64,000 nt of DNA, taken from positions 49,118 through 113,117 of the forward strand of contig JAEYXS010000048.1 of NCBI GenBank assembly GCA_023431185.1, read 5' to 3'. Position 1 is the stretch's first letter, and every line of letters begins with the position of its first letter. Under the pieces are notes generated by a model that saw only the letters and a program-made list of their open reading frames with translations, had not been told where the DNA came from and searched no databases. Both the position numbers and the translations under genes were made by a program. This stretch comes from Verrucomicrobiota bacterium. GTDB lineage: Bacteria > Verrucomicrobiota > Verrucomicrobiia > Limisphaerales > JAEYXS01. This document shows, one piece after another, positions 9,973 to 18,844 of the stretch.

Positions 9973-11172
9973 ATGGAATTAAAACGCTGCACCAAGTGCG
10001 TCTTGCCAGAGACCCATGAGACAATCGTCTTTGACAAGGCGGGGGTGTGCAATGTCTGCCAACAGCAGGAGTTCAAGCAGACGCAGGTGGATTGGACCGC
10101 CAAGAAGAAGGAACTGGACGAACTGATCGAGTCGCATCGCGGCAAGTATGACTACGATTGCCTCGTGCCCTTCAGCGGCGGCAAGGACAGCACCTGGACG
10201 CTCTACTACCTGATGAAGGAATACGGCATCAAGCCGTTGGTGGTGCGATTCGATCACGGGTTCCTCCGCCCCAATGTGCAGGACAACACGACCCGCGTCT
10301 TGCGCGAGCTGGGTTGTGATTTCCATCACTTCACGCCGAACTGGAAAGTCGTGCGCAAGCTGATGCTCCAGACCTTCCTCGAGAAAGGCGATTTCTGCTG
10401 GCACTGCCACACGGGCATCTTCTCGTATCCGATGTGGGTGGCGATCCGCTACAATGTGCCGCTGATCTTCTGGGGCGAGCCCTCGGCGGAATACACGGCG
10501 TATTACAGTTACGACCAGCCGGAGGAAGTGGACGAGAAACGCTTCAACCGCTACGTGAACCTGGGCATCAATGCGCAGGATATGTATGTGCGGTTGGCGG
10601 GCACGGTGGATGAACGGGATCTGAAGCCCTTCAGCTATCCGCCGATGAAGGAGCTACGCAAGATCAACTACCGATCCGTCTGTCTGGGCTCGTATGTGGC
10701 GTGGGATGTGAAGAAGCAGTCCGAGATCATCCAGAAGGAACTCGGCTGGAAGGGTGACGAGGTGGAGAATGTCCCGCCGGAGTATAACTACGAGAAGATC
10801 GAGTGCTATCTGCAGGGCGTGCGGGATTACATCAAGTATATCAAGCGCGGTTACACGCGGCCTTCGCATCTGGCTTCAATCGATATCCGCAATCACCGGA
10901 TGACCCGCGATCAGGGCATGGCGATGGTGAACCAATACGAAGGCAAACGGCCGCCGAGCCTGGACCTGTTCCTGCAATTTCTTGGCATCAGCGAGAAAGA
11001 GTTCATGGAGATCGCCACGAGCCATGCCGTGTCGCCGTACCAGCATGATGCCGCGAAAGTCACGCCGGGCAAGATCCTGAAAGATTTCGACAGCTGGAGC
11101 CGTTACGGCGCCATGCCGCGCAAGGAGACAGAAGAACAACTTGAACGCTGGAAGCAGAAGCAAGGCGCATAA
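9973..11172 (+). CDS. N-acetyl sugar amidotransferase (WbpG/PseA-like)
   Basis: This 399-residue ATP-dependent amidotransferase is of the WbpG/WbuX/PseA type, which uses ammonia to convert an N-acetyl group on a sugar to an acetamidino group. Two CxxC pairs near the N-terminus (C6, C9, C26, C29) likely bind zinc. The PP-loop SGGKDS is at 68-73. The next two genes encode HisH- and HisF-like proteins, the same trio found in the P. aeruginosa O5 locus (WbpG-HisH2-HisF2), so ammonia is probably supplied by that pair. Its place directly behind pseI suggests the substrate is a pseudaminic-acid-type sugar, giving an amidino derivative; that part is inference. Confidence 0.9.
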   Translation: MELKRCTKCVLPETHETIVFDKAGVCNVCQQQEFKQTQVDWTAKKKELDELIESHRGKYDYDCLVPFSGGKDSTWTLYYLMKEYGIKPLVVRFDHGFLRPNVQDNTTRVLRELGCDFHHFTPNWKVVRKLMLQTFLEKGDFCWHCHTGIFSYPMWVAIRYNVPLIFWGEPSAEYTAYYSYDQPEEVDEKRFNRYVNLGINAQDMYVRLAGTVDERDLKPFSYPPMKELRKINYRSVCLGSYVAWDVKKQSEIIQKELGWKGDEVENVPPEYNYEKIECYLQGVRDYIKYIKRGYTRPSHLASIDIRNHRMTRDQGMAMVNQYEGKRPPSLDLFLQFLGISEKEFMEIATSHAVSPYQHDAAKVTPGKILKDFDSWSRYGAMPRKETEEQLERWKQKQGA

Positions 11173-11202
11173 GGCGCTTAGGCACGCACCAGCCAAAGCC
11201 TG

Positions 11203-11820
11203 ATGGTAGGGATCATTGATTATGGGATGGGGAACCTGCTCTCGGTGTTCCACGCCGTGGAGGCCACGGGGCACGAGCCGGTGATCTGTTCCCGCCCGGC
11301 GGACCTGGCCGGGATGGAGCGGCTGATCCTTCCTGGTGTGGGTGCGTTCCGTGATTGTCTGCAGAACTTGCGCAACACGGGTTTTGCGGAGTCGCTGCAA
11401 AGCGAGGTGATCGAAAAGGGCAAACCGATCTTGGGCATCTGCCTGGGGATGCAAGCGATGGCGCGGAAGAGCTTCGAGGGTGGCGAGTTCACGGGCCTGG
11501 GGTGGTTCGAGGCCGATGTGGTGCGTATCAAACCCAACGACGCGAAAATGCGTGTGCCGCAGATCGGCTGGAATAATCTGGAATTCCAGAACCGGCATCC
11601 GGTGTTCGCCGGATTGCCCGCGAGTCCGGAATTCTATTTCGTTCACTCGTACCATCTGCAATGTGACCGGCCGGAAGATGTGGTGGCGGTATGCGATTAC
11701 GGCGGGCCAGTGACCGCCTCGGTGGCGCGTGCGAATATCGTCGCCACGCAGTGTCATCCGGAGAAGAGCCAGGAGCACGGGCTCCGGTTGCTGGGTAATT
11801 TCATGAAGTGGAAACCGTGA
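11203..11820 (+). CDS. hisH: HisH-type glutaminase for sugar amidation
   Basis: This 205-residue class I glutamine amidotransferase is homologous to the HisH subunit of imidazole-glycerol-phosphate synthase and releases ammonia from glutamine. The nucleophile elbow GICLGMQ contains C80, and the His/Glu of the triad are H185 and E187 in QCHPEKSQEHG. All catalytic residues are present. No other histidine gene is nearby, and the gene sits between a WbpG-like amidotransferase and an altered HisF. Glycan modification is therefore more likely than histidine synthesis. It ends one base before hisF. Confidence 0.92.
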   Translation: MVGIIDYGMGNLLSVFHAVEATGHEPVICSRPADLAGMERLILPGVGAFRDCLQNLRNTGFAESLQSEVIEKGKPILGICLGMQAMARKSFEGGEFTGLGWFEADVVRIKPNDAKMRVPQIGWNNLEFQNRHPVFAGLPASPEFYFVHSYHLQCDRPEDVVAVCDYGGPVTASVARANIVATQCHPEKSQEHGLRLLGNFMKWKP

Positions 11821-11821
11821 C

Positions 11822-12610
11822 ATGCTGAAACGCCGACTCATCCCGAAGCTCCAGTTGAAGGCCGCGAAATTCGGCCAAAAGGAGCGGATGATCCTCGTCA
11901 CCACGGTGCAGTTCGACAAGGTGCGGGAGATCGGCGACCCCATTTCCCAAGCACGCATCTATGAGGCACAGGCTGCAGATGAACTCGTCTTCCTGGACCT
12001 CGACGCCACTTCGCATCAGCGAAGCACGATGGTGAATGTGGTCCGCAGCGCCGCCGAGCAGATCTTCATGCCGATCACCGTCGGTGGCGGGGTGAGAACG
12101 GTGGCGGATTTCCGTGAACTGCTGGTGAACGGCGCGGACAAGGTCAGCATCAACACCGCCGCCGTGCGCACGCCGGAATTGATCCGTGAAGCTTCCGCTG
12201 CGTTCGGCGCGCAATGCGTAGTGGTGAGCATCGATTTCAAGCGTGAAGCGGATGGTTCGTATCGGGCCTGGACGGAAGGCGGTAAGCAACGCACGGAACT
12301 GGACCCGGTGGCTTGGGCACAAGAAAGCGAACGGCTCGGAGCGGGTGAACTGATGCTCACCTCCATCGATCGTGACGGCGGCGGCCAAGGGCTCGACTTG
12401 GAGATCATCCAACGCATCACACAGGCAGTCTCGGTGCCGGTCATCGCCGGCGGCGGTTGCGGACTGGCGAAGCATTTTGTGGAAGGCTTTCAGGAAGGCG
12501 GAGCGGATGCCGTGTCCGCCGGGACGTTCTTCTGCTTCAAAGACCAGAACCCCATGCAGACGCGGGCGCACATCCGCAATGCTGGCATTCCCATCCGCCT
12601 GCACACATGA
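11822..12610 (+). CDS. hisF: HisF-like partner subunit, glycan-type
   Basis: This 262-residue (beta/alpha)8 protein is homologous to HisF. In real histidine HisF the sequence CLDV carries the catalytic D11. Here the aligned segment is RLIPKLQLK, with Q11 in that position, so the general acid/base is lost. The second aspartate is kept (D138 in VVSIDFKRE), as is the ITVGGGVRT phosphate-site segment. The same loss is expected in HisF2 proteins that only channel ammonia to a WbpG-type enzyme. The gene starts one base after hisH and its stop overlaps the next start (ATGA). An auxiliary histidine role is unlikely but not excluded. Confidence 0.9.
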   Translation: MLKRRLIPKLQLKAAKFGQKERMILVTTVQFDKVREIGDPISQARIYEAQAADELVFLDLDATSHQRSTMVNVVRSAAEQIFMPITVGGGVRTVADFRELLVNGADKVSINTAAVRTPELIREASAAFGAQCVVVSIDFKREADGSYRAWTEGGKQRTELDPVAWAQESERLGAGELMLTSIDRDGGGQGLDLEIIQRITQAVSVPVIAGGGCGLAKHFVEGFQEGGADAVSAGTFFCFKDQNPMQTRAHIRNAGIPIRLHT

Positions 12611-13173
12611 GCACCAACCCCATAGCAACCCCGCCGCTCACCGGCACGCAGATCTGTCTGCGGACCGTGGTGCCGGATGATGCCGCGGGCGGCTATCTGC
12701 GCTGGATGAATGATCCGGTCATCACGCGTTATCTGGAGACGAAGGCTGGAACCCATACGGAAGCGTCCCTGCGCAACTACATCATCAGCACCACCACGAG
12801 TGCGGACAATGTTTTCCTGGCCATCGTGCTGCGGTCGGACAACCGTCACGTGGGCAATATCAAGCTCGGCCCCATCAACCGCCACCATCTGCTGGGCGAT
12901 ATCGGTATCATCATCGGCGAGCAGGATTGTTGGGGACGCGGGCTGGCCACGGAAGCGATCGCATTACTGAAAGAATACGCGTTTGCCCAACTCGGTCTGC
13001 ACAAATTGACTGCCAGCTGCTACGCCAACAACGCGGCCTCGGCCAAGGCATTCGAGAAAGCGGGCTTCACCACGGAAGCCGTGCGCCCGGCGCACTTCTG
13101 GAGTGAAGGGAACTGGGTGGATGGAATTTTCCTGGGTTGCGTGAACCCGGCCAATGTGGTGAGGAAAATCTGA
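12607..13173 (+). CDS. GNAT N-acetyltransferase
   Basis: This 188-residue RimJ/RimL-type GNAT protein has the acetyl-CoA loop GEQDCWGRGLATEAI and the C-terminal NNAASAKAFEKAGF. It starts at the ATG overlapping the hisF stop (ATGA at 12607), which suggests translational coupling. In this locus it most likely acylates an amino sugar; it could be a stand-alone PseH or could add a second acyl variant. The length matches sugar-modifying GNATs such as PseH and PglD-independent RimJ types. Confidence 0.86.
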   Translation: MSTNPIATPPLTGTQICLRTVVPDDAAGGYLRWMNDPVITRYLETKAGTHTEASLRNYIISTTTSADNVFLAIVLRSDNRHVGNIKLGPINRHHLLGDIGIIIGEQDCWGRGLATEAIALLKEYAFAQLGLHKLTASCYANNAASAKAFEKAGFTTEAVRPAHFWSEGNWVDGIFLGCVNPANVVRKI

Positions 13174-13175
13174 AC

Positions 13176-13964
13176 ATGCGCGTCGCCGCCATCATCGAAA
13201 GCCGGATGACTTCCCGGCGGTTGCCCGGCAAGAATCTCAAATCCTTGCTGGGCCGCCCCATGCTCGGGCGGCTCATCGACCGGCTCAAGCGCAGTCAGAC
13301 CTTGGATGTCATCTGCCTGGCCACGAGCGTTGATCCATCGGACGCACCGCTGGAAGATTTCGCCAAAGCCGAGGGCATCCGATGCCATCGCGGTTCCTTG
13401 GAAGATGTGCTGGACCGCGTATTGAATGCCGCACGGTCCGTGGATGCCGATCTCATCGTGGAAGTCACCGGCGATTGCCCGCTGATCGACCCGGCCATCA
13501 TCGATGCCGCCGTCCATCGTTTCCAGCAAGGCGGTGCCGACTATCTCATCAACGTGTTGGACCAGCTCACCTTCCCCATCGGTTTCGATGTGCAGGTGTA
13601 CCGGCGCGAGTTGTTGGAAGAAGTCGCCCGCGCGACGAACGATCCCTATGATCGCGTCAACGTGACGCCATACATCTACCATCACGGAGAGAAGTATAAG
13701 GTCATCAACCTGCTCGCTCCGCCGGAGCTTGACCGGCCACGTTACCGGCTCTGTGTGGATCACCCGGAGGACTTCGAGGTCATCTCCGCTATCTACACGG
13801 ATCTGCTGCCACAACGTCCGGACTTCAACGCGTATGACATCGTGAAGTTTCTGGATGAACATCCCGAGCTGGCGCGACTGAACACACAACGCGAAGATTC
13901 TTTTGGCTTCCCGGAATCACGGGGCGGCATGAAGCATGAGGTGCTGAACGTGCCCAGACGTTAA
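13176..13964 (+). CDS. SpsF-type cytidylyltransferase, candidate PseF
   Basis: This 262-residue nucleotidyltransferase is of the SpsF/CMP-sugar synthetase superfamily. It opens with AAIIESRMTSRRLPGKNLK, the family's nucleotide-binding N-terminus, followed by EDVLDRVLNAA and EVTGDCPLIDP. In Bacillus the sps cluster pairs SpsF with NeuB-like SpsE and PseG-like SpsG. Because no NeuA/PseF-type gene is visible here, this protein is a candidate for activating the nonulosonic acid as its CMP derivative. It starts 2 bp after the GNAT stop. A second SpsF domain is fused to an aminotransferase at 18845, and the division of labour is unknown. Confidence 0.85.
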   Translation: MRVAAIIESRMTSRRLPGKNLKSLLGRPMLGRLIDRLKRSQTLDVICLATSVDPSDAPLEDFAKAEGIRCHRGSLEDVLDRVLNAARSVDADLIVEVTGDCPLIDPAIIDAAVHRFQQGGADYLINVLDQLTFPIGFDVQVYRRELLEEVARATNDPYDRVNVTPYIYHHGEKYKVINLLAPPELDRPRYRLCVDHPEDFEVISAIYTDLLPQRPDFNAYDIVKFLDEHPELARLNTQREDSFGFPESRGGMKHEVLNVPRR

Positions 13965-13970
13965 TTGATC

Positions 13971-14906
13971 ATGACGAAGGCATTCATCGTGGGCTGCGGC
14001 AAGATCGCCGGTGGTTTCAACCACTCGGACGAATCGGCCGTGCTTACCCATGCCCTCGCCTATCGGCGGCTTGGCGCGAAGATCACCGGCTGTGTGGACC
14101 GCAATGAAGCGCAGGCCGGGCAATTCGCCGCCCGTTGGCAGGTGCCGCATCACGGCACCGACCTGGCTTCCGTATTGCGCGCCGCGGCTCCAGCAGTGGT
14201 CAGCATCAGCACGCCGCCCGAAGGCCGGGCCGAGGCCATGGAGATCATCCTCCGCTCACCCAGCGTGAAAGCGGTTCTGATCGAGAAACCGCTGGCCAAC
14301 ATCGCAGCGGAAGCACGCAAGCTGCGGGACCTGGCCCAGCAGGCGAAATTGCCGCTGCTCGTGAATTACTTCCGCGCATTCGATCCGTTCTATCAAAAGC
14401 TGGAAGTTGAATTTCGCGCCGGAACTTTCGGCAAATTCTGCTCCGGCACGGCCCGTTATTATGGCCCGGCTGAAGCCACGGCCAGCCATTGGCTCGAACG
14501 GGTGTTCGCTTTGTTGGGCACGCAATGCCAGATCAACCGCTTGGGCGGCACAGAAGTTTCCCCGCACTTTGAGCTGTGCCACACTGGCAGTAGCGTGCAG
14601 TTCCTGCCCAGTCCGGGCTCGGATTTCTCGCCGTTTGAGCTGGACCTGCTTTTTGAGCGCTGCCGTCTGCGCATCGTGGATTCCGAACGGCGTGTGGAGT
14701 TTTACCAGTCGCGCCCAGACCCTTTGTTCGCCGGGTTCAGCACCTTGGCACCGCAAAACCTGTGGGCTGGTCTCGGGCCGTCGCATGAATCCATTTTGCA
14801 TGCCGCCCAGGCGGCCTTGACGACCGCCCAGAACGGTGGGAACGGTTGGCAAGATTTGCTGGACCGCGCGGTGGCGGTCACGGAATGTCTCGAACAGCTA
14901 AAATGA
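13971..14906 (+). CDS. Gfo/Idh/MocA family oxidoreductase
   Basis: This 311-residue NAD(P)-dependent sugar oxidoreductase has a Rossmann start, KAFIVGCGKIAGGF, and the conserved EKP of the family in VLIEKPLANIA. The ATG at 13971 is preferred over a TTG at 13965. The stop overlaps the following aminotransferase start (ATGA), so the pair probably act on the same intermediate: oxidation to a keto sugar, then amination. The particular sugar is not evident. Confidence 0.85.
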   Translation: MTKAFIVGCGKIAGGFNHSDESAVLTHALAYRRLGAKITGCVDRNEAQAGQFAARWQVPHHGTDLASVLRAAAPAVVSISTPPEGRAEAMEIILRSPSVKAVLIEKPLANIAAEARKLRDLAQQAKLPLLVNYFRAFDPFYQKLEVEFRAGTFGKFCSGTARYYGPAEATASHWLERVFALLGTQCQINRLGGTEVSPHFELCHTGSSVQFLPSPGSDFSPFELDLLFERCRLRIVDSERRVEFYQSRPDPLFAGFSTLAPQNLWAGLGPSHESILHAAQAALTTAQNGGNGWQDLLDRAVAVTECLEQLK

Positions 14907-16195
14907 GTGCAGTCAAAGAAAAGCTCGCTTTGTTCGGCGGCCCAAAGGCCGTCCCGCAGCCCATTCCCCATTATAATTCCTTGGGACCGGAAGAAGTCGT
15001 GGCCGCCCAGCGCGTGGTGAGCTCCGGCCAGTTGAGCCTCTTCTTCGGTTCGTGGGGGGATAACTTTCTCGGCGGCCCGGAAGTCCGCGCCTTCGAACGC
15101 GAGTGGTCGGAACATTTCAAGGTGCGCCACTCCGTCAGCGTGAACAGCGCGACCAGCGGACTCATCGCGGCGGTGGGTGCTTGTGGCGTTGGCCCGGGCG
15201 ATGAAGTCATCGTGTCGCCCTTCACCATGTGCGCCTCGGCCAGTTGCGTGCGCGTCTTCGGCGGCACCCCGGTGTTCGCGGATATCTGTGAGGACACTTA
15301 CAACCTCGATGTGAAAAGCATCGAGCGCTGCATCACGCCGAAGACCAAAGCGATCATCGTGGTGGACTTGGCCGGACAACCGGCGGATTTCAATGAGATC
15401 ATGGCCCTCGCCCGCAGCAAGGGCATCAAGGTCATCGAAGACAGTGCGCAAGCGCCTGGCGCCCTGTTCGAAGGCCGCTTTGCGGGCACGCTGGCGGACA
15501 TCGGTATTTTCAGCCTGAACTGCCACAAGACAATCCAGACCGGCGAAGGCGGTGTCTGCTGCACCAACGACGACGATTTGGCCGCCCGCCTGCAATTGAT
15601 CCGTAACCACGGTGAAGCTGTGGTCGAGGAGATGGGCTTGAAGCACGCCCCGGAAAGCATCTTGGGATTCAATTTCCGCTTGGGCGAGATCGAGGCCGCC
15701 ATCGGTCGCGAGCAATTGCGCAAGCTGGACCGGCTCACGCAGCCGCGCCAGGAGATCGCGCGGATCTTTGATGAACGCCTCGGCAAACTCCCGGGCTTGA
15801 AAGTGCCCGTGGTGCGTCCGGGCCGCACGCACGTGTATTACACTTACATGATGCGGGTCATCGAATCCGAGGCTGGCATCAGCCGTCGCCAGCTTATCAA
15901 AGCGCTCGAGGCGGAAGGGGCACCGGGCTACGAAGGCTATTGCCGTCCGCTCTACCTGGCCAAACTGTACCAGGCCGACTGGCCGACGAAGAACGGGCGT
16001 TATTACGGACCGGGCATCAGTCCGGTGACGGAACGCCTCTACGAGCGCGAACTCTTCTATCACATGTATCTCTACGAGAGCATGCGCGAACCGTGGGTGG
16101 AACAGATCTGCCAGGCGTACGAAAAAATATGGGCAAATCGCGAACAATTGGCGGAGGTGGCCGATGACGGCGCGCGTGCGGTTCGCCGCGCGTGA
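14903..16195 (+). CDS. DegT/DnrJ/EryC1 sugar aminotransferase
   Basis: This 430-residue PLP-dependent aminotransferase has its Schiff-base lysine at K209 in SLNCHKTIQTGEGG. The sequence begins LALFGGPKAV, typical of the AHBA synthase/StrS-like branch rather than PseC. I chose the ATG at 14903, which overlaps the preceding stop; in-frame upstream starts at 14846 and 14885 lie inside that gene. Together with the Gfo/Idh/MocA gene it could install an amino group on a second unusual sugar. Its last 32 bases overlap the next gene. Confidence 0.9.
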   Translation: MSAVKEKLALFGGPKAVPQPIPHYNSLGPEEVVAAQRVVSSGQLSLFFGSWGDNFLGGPEVRAFEREWSEHFKVRHSVSVNSATSGLIAAVGACGVGPGDEVIVSPFTMCASASCVRVFGGTPVFADICEDTYNLDVKSIERCITPKTKAIIVVDLAGQPADFNEIMALARSKGIKVIEDSAQAPGALFEGRFAGTLADIGIFSLNCHKTIQTGEGGVCCTNDDDLAARLQLIRNHGEAVVEEMGLKHAPESILGFNFRLGEIEAAIGREQLRKLDRLTQPRQEIARIFDERLGKLPGLKVPVVRPGRTHVYYTYMMRVIESEAGISRRQLIKALEAEGAPGYEGYCRPLYLAKLYQADWPTKNGRYYGPGISPVTERLYERELFYHMYLYESMREPWVEQICQAYEKIWANREQLAEVADDGARAVRRA

Positions 16196-17249
16196 TCCCG
16201 GCGGTGCCAATGTGCTGGCGGGTTTCCTCGCCCGGCAAGGCGACGCCCTACCACATGATATCTGGTGCCTGCCCAAAGCGGCACCGGTCTTCACCCGTGC
16301 TGGCCTGACCGTTCGCGAGTTCCCGGAAGCCTTCGACGCAGCCACCTTGGCAGCGGCATGGAAAAACGATCCCGCTGAACTGCTCATCACCGGCACCAGT
16401 CACTATGCCGGTTTTGAAGCTGCCCTCTGGGATTTGGCCCGCCAAACCGGCGGCAAATCACTCGCCATCAATGACGCTTGGGTGAATCTCCCGGCCCGCT
16501 TCGTGCATGGCCGGCCTGACTTCATCGGCGCGGTGGATGAAGGGCAGATCGCGGAATTGACCGCCTTGGGATTTCGGCGCGAGCAAGTCATCGTCACCGG
16601 CCATCCGTGGCTGGCCGATTTGATGGCGCGCCGGGAAAGCATTTTGACGAGTATAGTCCCGCCGCCCCGCACGCATAAGACACAAGTTCTGTTCGTCAGC
16701 GAATCCATCGCCAGTGACGTCGCACAAGGAGTGAACGCTCCCTTCGGTTTCACGGAGTTCGATTCGTTCGCGTGGCTCCATCAGGCAGCGGCCCGGGTCG
16801 CTTCGGCCACGAACACCATCGAGCTCGCGATCAAGTTTCATCCCTACGAAGATGAATCATGGTTTCACAGCAAACTGGCGGAACTGCCTGCAGTGCCGCA
16901 CCTGAGCATCCGTCCGTTGGACCGCAAGACTCCGCCGCATCCTTGGTTGTTATGGTCCGACTTGGTGACCGGCATCGGTTCCATGCTTTTACTGGAGGCC
17001 ATTGTGCTGGGCCGCCCAGTGGTCAGTTTGCAACCGGGACTGATCCGGGAGAATACGTTCATCGCCGCGACAAGGGGGTACGCCACCACGTTCACGAGCA
17101 ACCAAGTGCTGCCGCAGTTGAGCGCCTTGCTGCAAACACCTGAGCTGCGCCAGACCGAGCAGGCACTTAACCAAAAGTTTCTCACCACCCTGCCCCGCGA
17201 TCCCGCCGCCAGCATTCTGCGCTGGATTCACCCGGCACAGGCTGTTTAA
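16164..17249 (+). CDS. Uncharacterised GT-B-like protein
   Basis: I do not recognise a named family for this 361-residue protein. It is soluble, starts with VRFAARDPGGANVLAGFLA, and has alternating beta/alpha segments plus motifs reminiscent of GT-B glycosyltransferases: VIVTGHPWLADLM mid-protein, then ELAIKFHPYEDES and GSMLLLEAIVLGRPVVSLQPG. Those last segments resemble the nucleotide-sugar half of UDP-GlcNAc 2-epimerases and glycosyltransferases. It overlaps the upstream aminotransferase by 32 bp and is followed 12 bp later by a GNAT. A transferase or NDP-sugar hydrolase acting in this pathway is the best guess. Confidence 0.72.
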   Translation: MTARVRFAARDPGGANVLAGFLARQGDALPHDIWCLPKAAPVFTRAGLTVREFPEAFDAATLAAAWKNDPAELLITGTSHYAGFEAALWDLARQTGGKSLAINDAWVNLPARFVHGRPDFIGAVDEGQIAELTALGFRREQVIVTGHPWLADLMARRESILTSIVPPPRTHKTQVLFVSESIASDVAQGVNAPFGFTEFDSFAWLHQAAARVASATNTIELAIKFHPYEDESWFHSKLAELPAVPHLSIRPLDRKTPPHPWLLWSDLVTGIGSMLLLEAIVLGRPVVSLQPGLIRENTFIAATRGYATTFTSNQVLPQLSALLQTPELRQTEQALNQKFLTTLPRDPAASILRWIHPAQAV

Positions 17250-17261
17250 GTCACCTCATCC

Positions 17262-17825
17262 ATGGCTTCTGCCACGATACATACGCCCCGGTTGAAGATC
17301 GAACCGTTCAGTGAAGTTCACCTGAGCGCGCGTTATGTCGGCTGGCTGAACAATCCGCAGACGATGCAGTTCAGCGAGAACCGCCATCGTCGCCACACGC
17401 TGGAAGGCTGTCGCGATTACTGGCGTTCGTTCGACGGCACGCCGAATTTTTTCTGGGCCATCACGACGTCTTCGCTCGGTCACATCGGCAACTTGAATGC
17501 TTACGTGGACGAACGGCACGGCACGGCGGATGTCGGGATCCTCATCGGCGAAGCGGCTGCGGCCGGAAAAGGCTTCGGCACGGAAGCGTGGCTCGGTGCC
17601 TGCGATCATCTCTTGCGCGTGGCCGGTCTGCGCAAAGTGACCGGCGGCACCATCGCACCTAACATCGCCATGGTGAAGATCATGGAGCACACTGGCATGG
17701 TTCCGGACGGTTGCCGCGTGGGCCAATATCTCTGGAACGACCAACCGGTGGATGTCGTCCATTATGCGTTCTTCCGGGATGCTTGGTTGACCAAGTATCC
17801 GCAAGGGCCTTTCGCCAAAGCATGA
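17262..17825 (+). CDS. GNAT N-acetyltransferase
   Basis: This 187-residue GNAT protein has TPRLKIEPFSEVHLS at its N-terminus, acetyl-CoA-loop-like GEAAAAGKGFGTEAW, and a C-terminal IAMVKIMEHTGM helix. It is the third acetyltransferase domain in the glycan locus, after the PseG fusion and 12607. It ends 1 bp before the Gfo/Idh/MocA gene. N-acylation of an amino sugar is inferred from context. Confidence 0.85.
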   Translation: MASATIHTPRLKIEPFSEVHLSARYVGWLNNPQTMQFSENRHRRHTLEGCRDYWRSFDGTPNFFWAITTSSLGHIGNLNAYVDERHGTADVGILIGEAAAAGKGFGTEAWLGACDHLLRVAGLRKVTGGTIAPNIAMVKIMEHTGMVPDGCRVGQYLWNDQPVDVVHYAFFRDAWLTKYPQGPFAKA

Positions 17826-17826
17826 C

Positions 17827-18843
17827 ATGAGTGCCCCGCAAAAACGACGTTTCCTCGTCTTCGGCAGCGGCTCCATCGGTCGCCGTCATGCCGCCAACCT
17901 GCTCGCTTTGCAAGCGGGCGAGGTGATGGCTTTCGATCCCCTGCCCCAAAGACGCGCGGAACTCACCGCCCAGACCGGGATTGCCTGTGTCGAGAGCATG
18001 GAAGGTGCCTGGGCCTGGAAACCGGATGTCGCGCTCATTACCAGTCCGACCAGTCTGCATCTGCCTCTGGCGCTCGAGGCCGCGCAGCATGGTTGCCACC
18101 TCTTCATCGAGAAACCGCTCGCCGATAAACTGGATGGCCTCGCTGAACTGGAAAAATTGGTAAAAGCCAAGCAACTGGTTTCCCTTATCGGCTGCAACAT
18201 GAGATTTCATCCCGGCCTGCAACGCGCCAAGCAACTGCTCGCGGCTGGAACCATCGGCAAGCTTTGCACCATCCAGGCAGAGTTCGGCCAGTACCTGCCT
18301 GACTGGCGGCCCCAAGATGACTATCGCAAGAGTTACAGTGCCCGCCGTGAACTTGGTGGCGGTGTCATACTTGATGTCATCCACGAACTGGATTATCTGC
18401 GCTGGCTGGCTGGTGAAGTGACCGCCATCCACGCGTTTGCCGATCACATCAGCCATCTGGAGATCAATACGGAGGACGTGGCCGCCATTCTCTTGCGCTT
18501 CGCGAACGGAGCCATCGGCACGGCGAACTTGGATTATATCCAGCGCGCCTATCATCGCACCTGCCGCATCGTCGGCGAACAGGGAACCATCACTTGGGAC
18601 TACGCCGCGGGCAAAGTCACCTGGTTCACCGCCAGCACTAAGACCTGGCAGGAAGAACCTAATCCCGCCGGCTGGGTGCCGAACCAGATGTACGTCGATG
18701 AACTGAAACATTTCCTCGCCTGCTTGGATGGCCAAGCCACTTCGACAAACGACGTCGCCGAAGCCTATCGCGTCCTGCAGATCGCCCTGGCCGCGCACGA
18801 CAGCAGCCGCACCGGCAAGAATATCACCTGGCCCTCGCCCTGA
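17827..18843 (+). CDS. Gfo/Idh/MocA family oxidoreductase
   Basis: This 338-residue NAD(P)-dependent sugar oxidoreductase begins with the Rossmann motif VFGSGSIGRRHAANL. The family EKP lies in LFIEKPLADKL, and GGGVILDVIHELDYLRWL carries the conserved catalytic histidine helix. It is a different subfamily from the copy at 13971. The next gene, an SpsF-aminotransferase fusion, starts 1 bp later, again pairing an oxidoreductase with an aminotransferase. Confidence 0.88.
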   Translation: MSAPQKRRFLVFGSGSIGRRHAANLLALQAGEVMAFDPLPQRRAELTAQTGIACVESMEGAWAWKPDVALITSPTSLHLPLALEAAQHGCHLFIEKPLADKLDGLAELEKLVKAKQLVSLIGCNMRFHPGLQRAKQLLAAGTIGKLCTIQAEFGQYLPDWRPQDDYRKSYSARRELGGGVILDVIHELDYLRWLAGEVTAIHAFADHISHLEINTEDVAAILLRFANGAIGTANLDYIQRAYHRTCRIVGEQGTITWDYAAGKVTWFTASTKTWQEEPNPAGWVPNQMYVDELKHFLACLDGQATSTNDVAEAYRVLQIALAAHDSSRTGKNITWPSP

Positions 18844-18844
18844 A

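Noticed and set aside
11203..12610. hisH and hisF considered as part of a histidine biosynthesis operon
   Set aside because: No other his genes are present, HisF lacks D11, and the upstream gene is a WbpG-type amidotransferase.
14702..16396. A 564-codon - strand frame across the DegT aminotransferase
   Set aside because: The + strand has the PLP lysine motif and proper gene overlaps; the antisense frame has no recognisable domain.
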